Assembly: GCA_964410945.1 (NCBI GenBank)
Contig: CAYPJE010000028.1
Span: forward strand, 1 to 43,388
Origin: CAYPJE01 sp964410945
GTDB taxonomy: Bacteria; Fidelibacterota; Marinisomatia; Marinisomatales; TCS56
Reading direction: 5' to 3'
Length of the DNA stretch: 43,388 bases
Under the pieces are notes generated by a model, which was not told the origin of the DNA, did no database searches, and was given only the letters and a program-made list of their open reading frames with translations. The stretch's first letter is position 1. Every line of letters starts with the position of its first letter. The translations under genes and the position numbers were made by a program. Shown in pieces: positions 34,241-42,886 of the stretch.

Positions 34241-36100
34241 ATGGAGTACCAGTTTTTACCTTCCATTAATAGCCCAGCTGACCTGAAACGGCTGAGTGTG
34301 CCGGAGCTGAAAATTCTGTGTTCCGAACTGCGAAATTATATTATCAATGTAGTCAATGAGACCGGCGGCCATCTTGCTCCGACTCTGGGGGTGATTGAAT
34401 TAACGGTTGCCCTGCATTATGTCTATGATTCCCCTGATGACAAGATTGTCTGGGATGTGGGCCACCAGGCCTATGCCCATAAGATTCTGACTGGTAGGAG
34501 AGAGCAATTCCCGACAATTCGTCAGTTTAAAGGATTGAGCGGATTTCTGAAGCGCACCGAGAGCCAGCATGATGTTTTTGGTGCCGGGCACGCTTCGACC
34601 TCCATATCGGCAGCCTTCGGTATGGCAATAGCACGGGAACATAATGGCGATGACTACAAGGTTGCTGCTGTGATCGGTGATGGTGCCATGACCGGCGGAT
34701 TGGCTTATGAAGCAATCAATAATGCCGGTGCCTTGCGGAGCCAGATCCTGGTTGTTCTCAATGATAATAAAATGTCGATCAGCCCCAATGTCGGTGCTGT
34801 GCGGACTTATTTGAACCGAATTCAGACTAACCCATTGTATAATCGTATTCGCAATGAGGTCTGGGACTGGACCGGCTCACTGCCTATCGGTAAATACGCC
34901 ATCCGGACCGGTTTGAAGAAAATTGAAGAAAGCCTGAAAAACCTATTGGTACCCGGTATTCTTTTCGATGAACTGGGATTCCGTTATTTTGGACCGATAG
35001 ATGGTCATGACCTGGATGAACTGGTGGCTACTCTGAAAAATATCAATGAAATCAAATCACCGGTCATGCTGCATATCAATACCAAGAAGGGCAAGGGACT
35101 GGGAGCTGCTGAATCTGACCCGGTCAAGTACCACGGCGTCAGCGGTAATAATAGCATAGGTAAAGTCGATACGGTTCCAAGTTTCCAGACCGTATTTGGT
35201 GAACTGGCTTGTGAAATAGCCCGGAATCGTGAGGATACAGTCTGTATTACGGCCGCCATGCGGGAGGGAACCGGTCTGGTGCCCTATGCCAAAGAATTTC
35301 CCGGCCGCTATTATGATGTTGGTATCGCTGAGGGGCATGCCGTTACCTTTGCCGGGGGGCTGGCCACCCAGAATATCCGTCCGATAGTTGCTATTTATTC
35401 AACTTTCATTCAACGTGCTTTCGACCATGTGATCCATGATATTGCCATTCAGAATTTGCCGGTAATCTTTTGTCTGGACCGTGCTGGTCTGGCCGGTGAG
35501 GACGGACCGACCCATCACGGTAATTTTGATCTGGCCTATTTCCGGCTGATTCCGGATATTGTTGTTGCCGCCCCCAAAGACGGAAATGAACTGAGACATC
35601 TGCTGTACACCGCTCTGAATCACGGTTCAGGTCCCTTTGTTTTACGCTATCCCAAGGCCAGTGCCCAGGAATTTGACCGCAGCGGGCAGGCCGAAATGCT
35701 GCCGATCGGCAGTTGGGAAGTTCAACGGCCGGGGAAGGATCTGGCTGTTCTGTCGGTTGGGCCAATGGTCAGAGCGACGGCAATCGTGGCCGATCAGTTG
35801 GCCAAAGATATTGATTGTGAGGTTGTTAACTGTCGTTTCGTTAAACCGATGGATGTCAGTTATCTCAAAAAACTGATCAAGCGTTTTAAATATGTGGTTA
35901 CCGTTGAGGAAGGTTCCCTCACAGGTGGATTTGGCGAAGGTGTAACTGCCTTTTTAACCGAGAAAGGTTTTTCTGGAAAAATACTGAGGTTGGGATTACC
36001 GGATGAGTTTGTTACCCATGGCAGCCGCGATGAGTTACTGAAGATGGTGAAGCTTGATATTTCAGGGATTAAAAAAGCTATTAAATCATTTTACGGATAA
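34241..36100 (+). CDS. dxs: 1-deoxy-D-xylulose-5-phosphate synthase
   Basis: First enzyme of the MEP pathway; condenses pyruvate and glyceraldehyde 3-phosphate with thiamine diphosphate. The 619-residue protein has H44 in ETGGHLAPTLG, the ThDP-Mg motif GDGAMTGGLAYEAINNAG beginning at 147 with N175, and the DRAGLAGEDGPTHHG block. A transketolase C-terminal domain includes VEEGSLTGGFG. The length and all catalytic blocks are normal. It lies one base after pdxT. A palindrome covers its stop codon. Confidence 0.97.
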   Translation: MEYQFLPSINSPADLKRLSVPELKILCSELRNYIINVVNETGGHLAPTLGVIELTVALHYVYDSPDDKIVWDVGHQAYAHKILTGRREQFPTIRQFKGLSGFLKRTESQHDVFGAGHASTSISAAFGMAIAREHNGDDYKVAAVIGDGAMTGGLAYEAINNAGALRSQILVVLNDNKMSISPNVGAVRTYLNRIQTNPLYNRIRNEVWDWTGSLPIGKYAIRTGLKKIEESLKNLLVPGILFDELGFRYFGPIDGHDLDELVATLKNINEIKSPVMLHINTKKGKGLGAAESDPVKYHGVSGNNSIGKVDTVPSFQTVFGELACEIARNREDTVCITAAMREGTGLVPYAKEFPGRYYDVGIAEGHAVTFAGGLATQNIRPIVAIYSTFIQRAFDHVIHDIAIQNLPVIFCLDRAGLAGEDGPTHHGNFDLAYFRLIPDIVVAAPKDGNELRHLLYTALNHGSGPFVLRYPKASAQEFDRSGQAEMLPIGSWEVQRPGKDLAVLSVGPMVRATAIVADQLAKDIDCEVVNCRFVKPMDVSYLKKLIKRFKYVVTVEEGSLTGGFGEGVTAFLTEKGFSGKILRLGLPDEFVTHGSRDELLKMVKLDISGIKKAIKSFYG

Positions 36101-36109
36101 ATTATCCGT
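36093..36109. promoter_or_regulatory. 17-base perfect palindrome at the dxs-cstA joint
   Basis: ACGGATAA, one central A, then TTATCCGT. The arms are perfectly complementary and cover the dxs stop codon. No T-tract follows, so it is not a classical terminator. It may be an operator for cstA, whose ATG is 36 bases downstream. Confidence 0.45.
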
Positions 36110-36144
36110 TGCAGTGGAGAATATTTAATAAACTACTGAAATAA

Positions 36145-37821
36145 ATGAATTCAGCCCTATTATTACTATTAACCGGGGGTGGTTTTTTCAGTGCCTATTT
36201 CATATATGGCAAATATATCCGAACAAGGATATTTGCCCTGGATCCTGACCTGCCGACTCCGGCCCATGTCAGGAATGATGGCATCGATTATGTTCCGGCC
36301 AATCGTTATGTATTATTCGGGCACCATTTTGCCTCGATTGCCGGCCTGGGCCCGATTCTCGGCCCGGCGATAGCGGTTATCTGGGGCTGGTTACCGGCCT
36401 TCTTGTGGGTATTGTTCGGATCAATATTCCTGGGAGCCGTACACGATTTTTCCGCTTTAGCCATTTCCCTGAAAAATAATGGACGGTCAATTGGTGAAAT
36501 AACCGAGCAGCTGGTGGGACCGAGGGTGAAAATAATCTTTCTACTGTTGATCTTTTTCCTGCTGGCACTGGCGATGGGTGTATTTGTCATTGTAATAACC
36601 CAGGTATTCATCATGTATCCCCAGGGTGTACTGCCGACGCTGGCCCTGATAGTTATTGCCATGTTCATCGGGTACGGCATTTACCGTTACAACCTGCCCC
36701 TGGTTCCGGTTTCGATCATTGGTTTGCTACTGATGTTTGGGACCATATTCTATGGGATCAATCATCCGCTGACCGGGATCTCGTCCAGTGCCTGGATGTG
36801 GTCCCTGGTGGCCTATGCCTTCATTGCCTCGGTTTTACCGGTGTGGCTGTTATTGCAGCCTCGCGATTATCTGAATTCCTTCCAATTGTATATTGGTCTG
36901 GGCTTACTGACGATCGGTATTTTTATTTACCGGGCTCCGGTGACCGCACCGGTTTTGAACCAGATGGCAGTTGATCTGCCCCCGATCCTGCCATTCCTGT
37001 TTATCACGATTGCCTGCGGTGCAATCAGTGGTTTCCATAATCTGGTTGCATCCGGAACAACAGCCCGGCAGATCGATACACCCCGTGATGCCCAGTTCAT
37101 TAGCTATGGGGGAATGCTGGTTGAGGGATTGTTGGCAATTCTGGTGATATTGGCAACAACCGCTGCTCTGGGAGGAGCCCAGGAGTGGCATACCCGTTAT
37201 TCCAGCTGGGGGGACATGAGCGGACTGAAACCGCAGTTGGATGCATTCATTTTCGGTTCGGGAGAAATACTGACCAAAATCGGGATTCCCCATCAACTGG
37301 GAGCCACCTTTATTGCGGTAATGGTAGTGTCATTTGCCCTCACTACCCTGGATTCCGCCACACGGTTATTGCGCTATAATGTTGAAGAACTGGGACGCAC
37401 ATTCAAATTTCCTTTATTGCAGAATCGGTTTCTGGCGGCAATCATTGCTGTCCTGGCAATTGCCTACTTTGCATTCATGAAAATCGGTGGAAAACCGGCT
37501 GGTTTGACGTTGTGGCAACTTTTTGGTACAACCAACCAGAATCTGGCAGCTATCGGATTGATCGGAATTACGATTTATATCTTTAAACAGAGGAAAAATT
37601 ATTTCATTACTTTATTCCCGCTTCTGTTTATGTTTTCTGTCACCATGTATGCCATGGTATTGAAATTGATTGAATTTTTCCAGGCTGAACAGAAAACCTG
37701 GCCGTTAATAATACTGTCACTGGTAATCATATCGATGACAGTCTGGATAGCAGCGGAGGGTATCCTGATTTTCAGCAAGGAATGGAAACAGCGCCGTAAT
37801 GAGCTCGCTGAAGCTAAATAA
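36145..37821 (+). CDS. cstA: CstA-family carbon starvation protein, putative pyruvate or peptide transporter
   Basis: A polytopic inner-membrane protein of 558 residues with about 15 helices. The N-terminal CstA signature is clear: YVPANRYVLFGHHFASIAGL, GPILGPAIAVIWGWLPAFLW and GAVHDFSALAISLKNNGRSI. The SGFHNLVASGTTARQID block is also conserved. The family includes pyruvate transporters (BtsT) and proteins linked to peptide uptake. This member is shorter than the roughly 700-residue E. coli CstA, as in many other phyla. Substrate cannot be assigned. No ribosome-binding site is evident near the ATG. Seven bases separate it from the mutase gene. Confidence 0.88.
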   Translation: MNSALLLLLTGGGFFSAYFIYGKYIRTRIFALDPDLPTPAHVRNDGIDYVPANRYVLFGHHFASIAGLGPILGPAIAVIWGWLPAFLWVLFGSIFLGAVHDFSALAISLKNNGRSIGEITEQLVGPRVKIIFLLLIFFLLALAMGVFVIVITQVFIMYPQGVLPTLALIVIAMFIGYGIYRYNLPLVPVSIIGLLLMFGTIFYGINHPLTGISSSAWMWSLVAYAFIASVLPVWLLLQPRDYLNSFQLYIGLGLLTIGIFIYRAPVTAPVLNQMAVDLPPILPFLFITIACGAISGFHNLVASGTTARQIDTPRDAQFISYGGMLVEGLLAILVILATTAALGGAQEWHTRYSSWGDMSGLKPQLDAFIFGSGEILTKIGIPHQLGATFIAVMVVSFALTTLDSATRLLRYNVEELGRTFKFPLLQNRFLAAIIAVLAIAYFAFMKIGGKPAGLTLWQLFGTTNQNLAAIGLIGITIYIFKQRKNYFITLFPLLFMFSVTMYAMVLKLIEFFQAEQKTWPLIILSLVIISMTVWIAAEGILIFSKEWKQRRNELAEAK

Positions 37822-37828
37822 CCTTTGA

Positions 37829-39496
37829 ATGAGCAGGGAAATCGTGAGTAAGTCAACATTCGATCGCGCTTTTGAGCAATGGAAACAGGAAGTCAGTCAG
37901 ACCGGTCAGAGGGATTATAATTTTGATACTCTGAGTGGAAAACCTTTGGAGTTGTTATACCTTCCGAAGGATGCCGATCCGGATTATATCGAACAATTAG
38001 GTTTTCCTGGCCAATATCCGTATACCCGTGGAGTGCACCCTACCATGTATCGGGGCCGCCTGTGGACCATGCGCCAGTTTTCCGGATTCGCAACCCCGGC
38101 CGAGACCAACCGCCGGTTTCGCTTTTTGCTGGAACAGGGACAGACAGGATTGTCGGTAGCTTATGATATGCCCACCCTGATGGGATATGATCCTGACCAC
38201 CAGTTTTCCGAAGGCGAAGTCGGTAAATGCGGGGTAAGTGTGGCATCGCTCAAGGACATGGAAATCCTATTTGACCAGATCGATCTTGGCAATATTTCAG
38301 TCTCGCAGACAATTAATGGTCCGGCCGTTATCCTGCTGGCATTCTATATCGCCTGCGCCGAGAACCAGGGTGTACCATCGGAGAAACTGCGCGGAACCCT
38401 GCAGAATGATATTCTCAAGGAATTCATCGCCCAGAAGGAATGGATATTTCCACCTGAGCCTTCAATGCGGGTGATCACCGACATGATTGCCTATTGTACC
38501 GAACACCTGCCCCAGTTTAATACAATTTCGATCAGTGGTTATCATATCAGGGAAGCGGGATCGACAGCTGCCCAGGAACTGGCATTTACCCTGGCCGATG
38601 GTTTTACTTATGTCGAATATGCCATGCAAGCCGGATTGGACGTAGACGAATTTGCCCCCCGGCTCTCATATTTTTTCAATTCCCATCTGGACTTCTTCGA
38701 GGAAATTGCCAAATTCCGGGCCGCCCGGCGAATCTGGTCCCGTCGCTTGAAAGAGAAGTATGGTGCCCGGGATCCCCGATCATGGAAGCTGCGCTTTCAC
38801 ACTCAAACCGCCGGATGTTCACTGACAGCACAGCAACCGGAAATCAATATCGCCCGGACCGGATTCCAGGCCCTGGCCGCCGTTTTAGGGGGAACTCAAT
38901 CCCTGCATACGAATTCAATGGACGAAACCCTGGCTCTGCCAACTGCCAAGGCAGCCGAAATTGCCCTTAGAACACAACAATTAATTGCTTATGAAACAGG
39001 TGTGACAAATGTGATCGATCCGCTGGGTGGATCATGGTTTGTCGAAAAATTGACCGATGAAATGGAAGCCGAAGCTGAGGACTATTTCACAGAAATCGAA
39101 AAATTCGGTGGTGTGATACCTGCCATCGAAGCTGGTTATTTTCAACGGGAAATTGCGCGTGCCGCTTCCGAATATCAGCGCAAAGTTGATAGTAAACGCC
39201 GAATTGTCGTTGGCGTTAATGAATTTGTAAAGGAAAATGAAAGTATTGAGATTCCGTTGCTGGAAATAGGCCAGGAATCTGAAGAAAAACAATGCAATGC
39301 GATCCGTATCCTGAAGGCTGAGCGTGATGAAACCAGTGCGAAGGAAGCACTGGCGGCTATTACCAGGGCCTGTGATGACGGTTCGAATTTGATGCCGCCA
39401 ATAATTGCAGCGGCCAAAGCGTATGCAACGCTGGGGGAAATCGTAACCGCTATGAAAGCGGTTTTTGGAGAATGGAAGGAAACAACAGTATTCTAA
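37829..39496 (+). CDS. B12-dependent acyl-CoA mutase large subunit, isobutyryl-CoA mutase-like residues
   Basis: Catalytic barrel of an adenosylcobalamin-dependent acyl-CoA mutase, 555 residues. The B12-binding domain is absent and must come from a separate small subunit not in this window. Conserved blocks are TMYRGRLWTMRQFSGFATP, GQTGLSVAYDMPTLMGYD, PPEPSMRVITDM, SISGYHIREAGST and FHTQTAGCSLTAQQP. H239 aligns with the catalytic His244 of P. shermanii methylmalonyl-CoA mutase. With the same offset of 5, F84 replaces Tyr89 and Q202 replaces Arg207. This is the pair reported for isobutyryl-CoA mutase. A GTG at 37844, close behind AGGGA, is an alternative start. Confidence 0.88.
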   Translation: MSREIVSKSTFDRAFEQWKQEVSQTGQRDYNFDTLSGKPLELLYLPKDADPDYIEQLGFPGQYPYTRGVHPTMYRGRLWTMRQFSGFATPAETNRRFRFLLEQGQTGLSVAYDMPTLMGYDPDHQFSEGEVGKCGVSVASLKDMEILFDQIDLGNISVSQTINGPAVILLAFYIACAENQGVPSEKLRGTLQNDILKEFIAQKEWIFPPEPSMRVITDMIAYCTEHLPQFNTISISGYHIREAGSTAAQELAFTLADGFTYVEYAMQAGLDVDEFAPRLSYFFNSHLDFFEEIAKFRAARRIWSRRLKEKYGARDPRSWKLRFHTQTAGCSLTAQQPEINIARTGFQALAAVLGGTQSLHTNSMDETLALPTAKAAEIALRTQQLIAYETGVTNVIDPLGGSWFVEKLTDEMEAEAEDYFTEIEKFGGVIPAIEAGYFQREIARAASEYQRKVDSKRRIVVGVNEFVKENESIEIPLLEIGQESEEKQCNAIRILKAERDETSAKEALAAITRACDDGSNLMPPIIAAAKAYATLGEIVTAMKAVFGEWKETTVF

Positions 39497-39509
39497 ATTG
39501 AGGTTGAAT

Positions 39510-39926
39510 ATGATGAATCGCTCCAAAGTTGCCCTGGTGGTCATAGTTGTAGTGGCCCTGTTCCTGATGTGGATCACTACCGGCACGAAAGGCAAAGAAG
39601 TCCCCTATCTTTCAGTTCAGGAATTGCTGAGCGGGGAATATGATCAGAATCGCTTCCGGTTGGGCGGGATCGTGAAGGCCGGAACTATCAATATTTCCAA
39701 GACCGATCTGCTGGACATGGATTTTGTCCTGGAGCAGGGTAGTGCTACAATCAAGGTGCACTACAATAAAACCAGACCCGATCTTTTCGAAGATGGTTGT
39801 GAAGTCATCGTGGAAGGGGAATATCGAAATGATGAATTCTATGCCGATAACCTGATGACTAAATGTGCCTCACGGTACGAGGGTGACCTGCGAGATTATG
39901 AAAACTATAAGGCGGATGAAAGCTGA
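39510..39926 (+). CDS. ccmE: Cytochrome c maturation haem chaperone CcmE, CxxxY variant
   Basis: Membrane-anchored periplasmic OB-fold protein that carries haem covalently from CcmABCD to CcmF. The 138-residue protein has one N-terminal helix (about 7-22) and the OB-fold blocks RFRLGGIVKAGTI, DMDFVLEQGSATIKVHY and GCEVIVEGEY. In canonical CcmE the haem-binding His sits in a KHDENY motif. Here the same position reads KCASRYE, so C119 replaces the His, with Y123 four residues on (CxxxY). The ATG at 39510 has a GAGG six bases upstream; another ATG follows directly. An upstream in-frame ATG at 39465 lies inside the mutase gene. Confidence 0.9.
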   Translation: MMNRSKVALVVIVVVALFLMWITTGTKGKEVPYLSVQELLSGEYDQNRFRLGGIVKAGTINISKTDLLDMDFVLEQGSATIKVHYNKTRPDLFEDGCEVIVEGEYRNDEFYADNLMTKCASRYEGDLRDYENYKADES

Positions 39927-41899
39927 TGTTTAGTTTAGCAACCTTTGGTGCCGTCTCCCAGAATCTGGCCCTGGGATTGGCCTTTGTGACAATTATTCTG
40001 CTGATTGCATATCTCAAAACCGGCGATCGGCGACTCTATCTAAGCGGCCAGCGGGCAGCAGTTGCCGTAGCGGGATTGACCGTACTGGCAACCCTGTCCC
40101 TGCTGAACGAGCTGATCACCAGCAATTTCAATCTGGAATATGTGGCCCACTATACCAGTTTGGCCACACCACTGCTGTATAAAATATCAGCACTCTGGGC
40201 TGGCCAGGCCGGTAGTCTGTTGTTCTGGGTTTTTGTACTGGCGGTGTACAACCTGATCGTACTGTACCAGAACTGGAAAAAGAATCAGTCCTTTATGCCC
40301 TGGGTCATCCTGATCATTACAGTCGTGGAATTGTTCTTTCTGGCGATGACAAATTATGTTACCAATCCGTTTACGCCGGTCCCGGGTGATGTCATAATTC
40401 GTGATGGAAATGGATTGAATCCGCTGTTACAGAATGTAACCATGGCCATCCACCCGCCGACCTTGTACCTGGGGTATGTGGGATTCGCCATTCCATTTGC
40501 CTTTGCCATGGCAGCCATGATCACCAGGGATAATTCAACTACCTGGATTCATATTGTCCGCCGCTGGACACTGGTTACCTGGCTGGCTCTAAGTATCGGG
40601 ATTATTCTGGGAGCCTGGTGGGCATACCAGGAATTAGGCTGGGGCGGTTACTGGGCCTGGGATCCGGTTGAGAATGCCTCATTCATGCCCTGGCTGACGG
40701 CAACGGCATTCATTCACTCCATTATTATCCAGGAAAAACGTGATATGCTTAGGGTCTGGAATATGACTCTGATTATAATCACTTTCGCCTTAAGTATTTT
40801 CGGGACATTCCTTACCCGCAGCGGGATTATGTCATCGGTACATTCATTTACTGCTTCCAGTCTTGGACCACTGTTCCTTGGGTTTGTTGTCCTTACCCTG
40901 GTGCTGTCATTCCTGCTGTTATACCAACGATTGCCGATTCTGCGTACCGATAACCGTATCGAATCATTTACATCCAGAGAAAGTGGGTTCCTGTTCAATA
41001 ATGTAGTCTTTCTGGTGATGTGTTTTGCTGTTTTCTGGGGAACCATGTTTCCGGTTATATCCGAAGCTGTCCGGGGTACCAAGATTACTGTTGGAGCACC
41101 GTTCTTCAACCAGGTGAATATTCCAATCGGCCTGGCCTTGTTGCTGCTGACCGGTGTCGGGCCACTGCTGGCCTGGCGCAGGACCTCCCGCAAAAAACTG
41201 ATCAAACAATTCTCGGTTCCGGTAATTGTTGCCCTGGTGTCGATGATAGCCCTGATCCTTTTCGGGATCAGAGGGTCGGTCCTGGCAGCTTTAACATTAT
41301 CCGCTTTCGTACTGGCAACGATTTTGCTGGAATTCTCAAACGGAATTGGCATTCGACGACGGCGTTTTGGTGAGTCGATTCTCACTGCATTCGGGAAAAT
41401 GCTTCGTAAGAATCGTCATCGCTACGGCGGCTATATCGTACATTTCGGGGTCGTATTGATGTTTGTCGGATTTACCGGTAAAGCCTTTGATTCGGAGTTG
41501 GAGACAGTAGCCCGTGCAGGGGACAGTTTTCATCTGGGTGGTTATGAATTCGAGTTGGAACAGATTACCACTGAGGAACGGCCGAATCATTTTGCCTGGA
41601 TAGCAGACATTAGTGTGTCCCAGGTGGGTGGAGATAGAATTACACGTCTGTTCCCGGAGAAGAGAATTTATTTTCATCGTCATCCCGATCAACGTCGGCG
41701 CCAACCACACAGTGAGTTGGATATCTATACGACTTTAAAGGAGGATATCTATTCTGTATTTACCGGGGTAGATACAGAAAACGATGCCGCTTCCCTGAAA
41801 ATCATGGTCAATCCACTGGTCAACTGGGTCTGGATCGGCGGATATGTTTTTGTGATCGGTTCACTGGTGGCTTTATGGCCCGGAAGGAGAAAAAAATAG
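39926..41899 (+). CDS. ccmF: Cytochrome c haem lyase subunit CcmF
   Basis: Large membrane protein that takes haem from CcmE and attaches it to apocytochrome c in the periplasm. The 657-residue protein has about 15 helices and the tryptophan-rich WWD motif WGGYWAWDPVENASFMPWL at 239-257. Likely haem ligands are H176 (AIHPPTLYLGYVG), H263 and H306 (FLTRSGIMSSVHSF), and a His in the C-terminal YIVHFGVVLMFVGF. It overlaps ccmE by one base. The CcmI-like gene starts at the base after its stop. Confidence 0.96.
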   Translation: MFSLATFGAVSQNLALGLAFVTIILLIAYLKTGDRRLYLSGQRAAVAVAGLTVLATLSLLNELITSNFNLEYVAHYTSLATPLLYKISALWAGQAGSLLFWVFVLAVYNLIVLYQNWKKNQSFMPWVILIITVVELFFLAMTNYVTNPFTPVPGDVIIRDGNGLNPLLQNVTMAIHPPTLYLGYVGFAIPFAFAMAAMITRDNSTTWIHIVRRWTLVTWLALSIGIILGAWWAYQELGWGGYWAWDPVENASFMPWLTATAFIHSIIIQEKRDMLRVWNMTLIIITFALSIFGTFLTRSGIMSSVHSFTASSLGPLFLGFVVLTLVLSFLLLYQRLPILRTDNRIESFTSRESGFLFNNVVFLVMCFAVFWGTMFPVISEAVRGTKITVGAPFFNQVNIPIGLALLLLTGVGPLLAWRRTSRKKLIKQFSVPVIVALVSMIALILFGIRGSVLAALTLSAFVLATILLEFSNGIGIRRRRFGESILTAFGKMLRKNRHRYGGYIVHFGVVLMFVGFTGKAFDSELETVARAGDSFHLGGYEFELEQITTEERPNHFAWIADISVSQVGGDRITRLFPEKRIYFHRHPDQRRRQPHSELDIYTTLKEDIYSVFTGVDTENDAASLKIMVNPLVNWVWIGGYVFVIGSLVALWPGRRKK

Positions 41900-42175
41900 A
41901 TGGAAGCCCTGCTTATCTTTCTAGTTTTCGGAGCGGTCGTAATATACATCGCCAAACCTTTGTTCTCATCAGGCCAGACTGAATCGGAAATGGCCAACCT
42001 GGCTTTTGAAGCCCTGGAAGCGGAGAAACTATCCATATATCAGCAGATTAAACAGGCTGATAATGAATTTGAGCTGGGATTATTAATCGAAGAGGATTAC
42101 AATTCACTGCGCACAAGCCTGAAGATGGAAGCCGCCCGCGTTCTGCAGAAAATCAAAGAATTACCAAACCGGTAA
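41900..42175 (+). CDS. Small CcmI-like membrane protein
   Basis: A 91-residue protein with one N-terminal helix (about 3-20) followed by a predicted coiled coil. The later part carries ALEAEKLSIYQQIKQADNEF and ELGLLIEEDYNSLRTSLK. It resembles the N-terminal part of CcmI (the CycH domain), which guides apocytochrome c. There is no TPR domain and no CxxC. The position between ccmF and ccmA supports a role in cytochrome c maturation. The assignment rests on pattern and context, because short coiled coils are weak evidence. Confidence 0.6.
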   Translation: MEALLIFLVFGAVVIYIAKPLFSSGQTESEMANLAFEALEAEKLSIYQQIKQADNEFELGLLIEEDYNSLRTSLKMEAARVLQKIKELPNR

Positions 42176-42189
42176 TTCCTGGTATCGCA

Positions 42190-42885
42190 TTGCTGACAGT
42201 TTCCAAACTTTCGAAATCTTTTTTTCATCGTCCCGTTCTGGACCGTCTCGAACTCGAGGTAATGCCGGGTGATATGGTCGCTCTGATGGGTAAAAACGGG
42301 GCGGGGAAATCAACCCTCCTCAGAATACTGGCCCGTATTTCGGCTCCGACTGACGGTTCAGCATTATTTAAAGGACGAAATCTGTTCTCAGGTTCAGCCA
42401 CTGATCGTCAGGGATTATTATATATCGGACATGCTCCTGGTTTATATCCTGTCCTATCGGCCCGCGAGAATCTCAGCTTATTTGCCGGTTTTCATAATGT
42501 CCAAATAACCCCAGCTGATATCGATGAAGCTTTAGCGTTGGTGGGATTGCTGGAACAGGCCGACGATCAGATCCGGATTTACTCGCAGGGGATGTTGCAG
42601 CGTTTAAAATTATGTATGGCAATTCTGATCGACTGGGATCTGCTGTTATTCGATGAACCGTTTGCCGGTCTTGATGCCCAGGGCAGGGTACTGGTAGAAG
42701 GGATATTTTCTGAATGGCGCCGGCAAAAACGAACCATGCTACTGGTTGTTCATGACCTGGACTGGGCCTGGGATCAGTGCTCAAGGCTGGTACTGCTGGC
42801 AAATGGGAACATTGATTCAGAGTTTGATTTAGCCGAAGCTGATCAAACCGCTGTCAGAAATATCTTCAGGGAAGTGGTCGGGTAA
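42190..42885 (+). CDS. ccmA: Haem exporter ATP-binding protein CcmA
   Basis: ABC ATPase of the CcmAB(CD) complex that releases holo-CcmE. The 231-residue protein has Walker A MGKNGAGKSTLLRIL (33-47), an ABC signature variant YSQGMLQRLKL, and Walker B LLLFDEPFAGLDAQ. It ends with a VVHDLDW switch histidine. It starts with TTG at 42190; no ATG lies at the right position and the TTG gives the family-typical LTVSKLSKSF start. One base separates it from ccmB. Confidence 0.93.
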   Translation: MLTVSKLSKSFFHRPVLDRLELEVMPGDMVALMGKNGAGKSTLLRILARISAPTDGSALFKGRNLFSGSATDRQGLLYIGHAPGLYPVLSARENLSLFAGFHNVQITPADIDEALALVGLLEQADDQIRIYSQGMLQRLKLCMAILIDWDLLLFDEPFAGLDAQGRVLVEGIFSEWRRQKRTMLLVVHDLDWAWDQCSRLVLLANGNIDSEFDLAEADQTAVRNIFREVVG

Positions 42886-42886
42886 G

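Noticed and set aside
36093..36120. Rho-independent terminator after dxs
   Set aside because: The palindrome is AT-rich with a very short centre, and it is followed by GCAGTGG rather than a T-tract.
37829..39496. Frameshift or truncation of a full-length mutase, because the B12-binding domain is absent
   Set aside because: Stand-alone large subunits of about 550 residues are a normal form of this family. The reading frame ends cleanly and ccmE follows.
40714..41385. Long open frame (223 codons) antisense to ccmF
   Set aside because: It lies wholly inside ccmF on the other strand, resembles no family, and is rich in Arg/Ser/Thr as expected from antisense of a membrane protein gene.
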